A stretch of 21,000 nt of DNA from a virus: positions 1-21,000 of the IMG/VR virus record IMGVR_UViG_3300042465_002626. One strand, 5' to 3'. The position numbers and the translations under genes were made by a program. Numbering within the stretch: position 1 is the first letter of the stretch; each line of letters begins with the position of its first letter. Shown here piece after piece: positions 20,402 through 21,000 of the stretch. The notes under the pieces were generated by a model, which did no database searches, had not been told where the DNA came from, and saw only the letters and a list, made by a program, of their open reading frames with translations.

Positions 20402-20857
20402 TTAACAAATAGTCATTTCATTAGGTGTTACTACGTCAAAAGTCATAGTCCAACCTGCCATATAATTTTCGAACCTTTCAGTAAATGGTTCTAAATTTGC
20501 AGTTCCTTCAACCATAAATAAGTCGTATGCTAAACTTCCGTGTTTTATTATTTCGTATGCCCTGTTTAATACTGCGTGTTGTGTATTGAGTACGTCAATT
20601 TCGTTATCGTTACCTAAAAATATATTTGTTGTTGCGTTCTTGGACAAGTCTACAACATCCATTGCTATTAAACTAATATTCCAAGTTGTTGTGCGTTCGT
20701 CTAACGTGCAGTTGTTTACCATTATATGTAATAAAGGAAATATTGTTTGTTTACTTAAATCAACTTTAAATATGTCACCTTGTGTTACCGTGTTAACAAT
20801 AACGTCTGCGTCAAAGTGTGTTTTTAATTTGTCTAATAAGTTGTAATAACCTGTCAT
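20402..20857 (-). CDS. Tail terminator-like protein candidate, 151 aa
   Basis: A 151-aa alpha/beta protein. It begins with a helix (MTGYYNLLDKLKTHFDAD), then strands (VIVNTVTQGDIFKVDLSKQT, IFPLLHIMVNNCTLDERTTT, then WNISLIAMDVVD, about 62-73). A helix-strand tail ends GWTMTFDVVTPNEMTIC. A short helix, then a long strand pair carrying 'FPLLHI', is the pattern of tail terminator/completion proteins (gpU-like), in which the sheet forms a hexameric ring that caps the tail. Its position directly before the gp10-like gene matches the usual neck gene pair. Its ATG overlaps the stop of the upstream gene (ATGA). The family call is inferred from pattern and neighbours. Confidence 0.5.
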   Translation of the reverse strand: MTGYYNLLDKLKTHFDADVIVNTVTQGDIFKVDLSKQTIFPLLHIMVNNCTLDERTTTWNISLIAMDVVDLSKNATTNIFLGNDNEIDVLNTQHAVLNRAYEIIKHGSLAYDLFMVEGTANLEPFTERFENYMAGWTMTFDVVTPNEMTIC

Positions 20858-21000
20858 CGTTTTAGTTTATTAAGTTGGCGTTGTTCAATTTCTTGCTTTT
20901 GTTTTTCGAAGGTAAGATAGTTGAGACACATAGTAAGTCGATATCCGGTGACTGTGTCAAATCTTGTAATGTCTCCTTGAGCGAGTGCATAAACTGATTG
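20854..21000 (-). CDS. C-terminal fragment of an unknown phage gene (runs off right edge)
   Basis: The frame is open from the window edge (codon 1 at 21000) through 48 codons to a TGA at 20856-20854 that overlaps the next ATG by 4 nt. Visible sequence: VYALAQGDITRFDTVTGYRL, then MCLNYLTFEKQKQEIEQRQL, and a basic tail. It ends in an amphipathic charged helix. The start lies beyond the window. The fragment reads like the C-terminus of a small phage virion-assembly protein, but I cannot name it. The ATGA coupling with the tail terminator-like gene shows that the late operon continues further right. Confidence 0.6.
   Translation of the reverse strand, partial: QSVYALAQGDITRFDTVTGYRLTMCLNYLTFEKQKQEIEQRQLNKLKR

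Overview
This window is a stretch of an AT-rich tailed bacteriophage (or prophage) of a Bacteroidetes host, most likely Flavobacterium-like. The evidence is a strong match of intergenic sites to the Bacteroidetes promoter TTG-N19-TAnnTTTG, A-rich leaders without clear Shine-Dalgarno sites, and protein families (tail, connector, cysteine-rich and fiber proteins) that I recognise from flavobacterial phages. A tape measure protein and gp10-like completion protein argue for a long-tailed virion, probably a siphovirus. No integrase, repressor, terminase, tRNA or CRISPR is visible. Every gene lies on the minus strand, so transcription runs from high to low coordinates.

Late region, 21000 to about 3560. 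In transcription order it holds: the 3' end of an unknown gene; two neck/tail-completion candidates (151 and 182 aa); two large tail-tip candidates (346 and 779 aa); a 54-aa gene; the tape measure protein; an XkdF-type prohead protease; a 45-aa basic protein; a scaffold candidate; the major capsid protein; a 187-aa abundant structural protein bracketed by two intrinsic terminators; a 110-aa protein; a portal fused to a MuF-like C-terminal domain; a connector; a 79-aa cysteine-rich protein; and a repeat-bearing fiber. Then follow a 51-aa coiled-coil protein, a lysis cassette (two-TM protein, holin, M15 endopeptidase, candidate unimolecular spanin), a metallophosphoesterase and a GIY-YIG homing endonuclease. 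A strong hairpin at 3560-3608 closes the unit. Tail genes precede head genes, the reverse of the usual siphophage order.

Control region, about 3229-3560. No gene is seen; it holds an early promoter plus nested palindromes and a 13-bp direct repeat, a candidate origin or operator.

Early/replication region, 3228 to 1. Five small unknown genes lead into a free-standing DnaA domain IV protein, a winged-helix replisome organiser and a DnaB-like helicase that runs off the left edge. Between the DnaA-like gene and the organiser lies a promoter followed at once by a structured leader whose long stem and terminator share bases: a candidate attenuator or small RNA.

Six genes shorter than about 60 codons (2574-2711, 6714-6878, 6879-7034, 13476-13613, 16312-16476 and the edge fragment at 20854-21000) were found by reading the frames directly. 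The most notable observations are the leader RNA at 1473-1602, the repeat-rich control region, the portal-MuF fusion and the candidate u-spanin.
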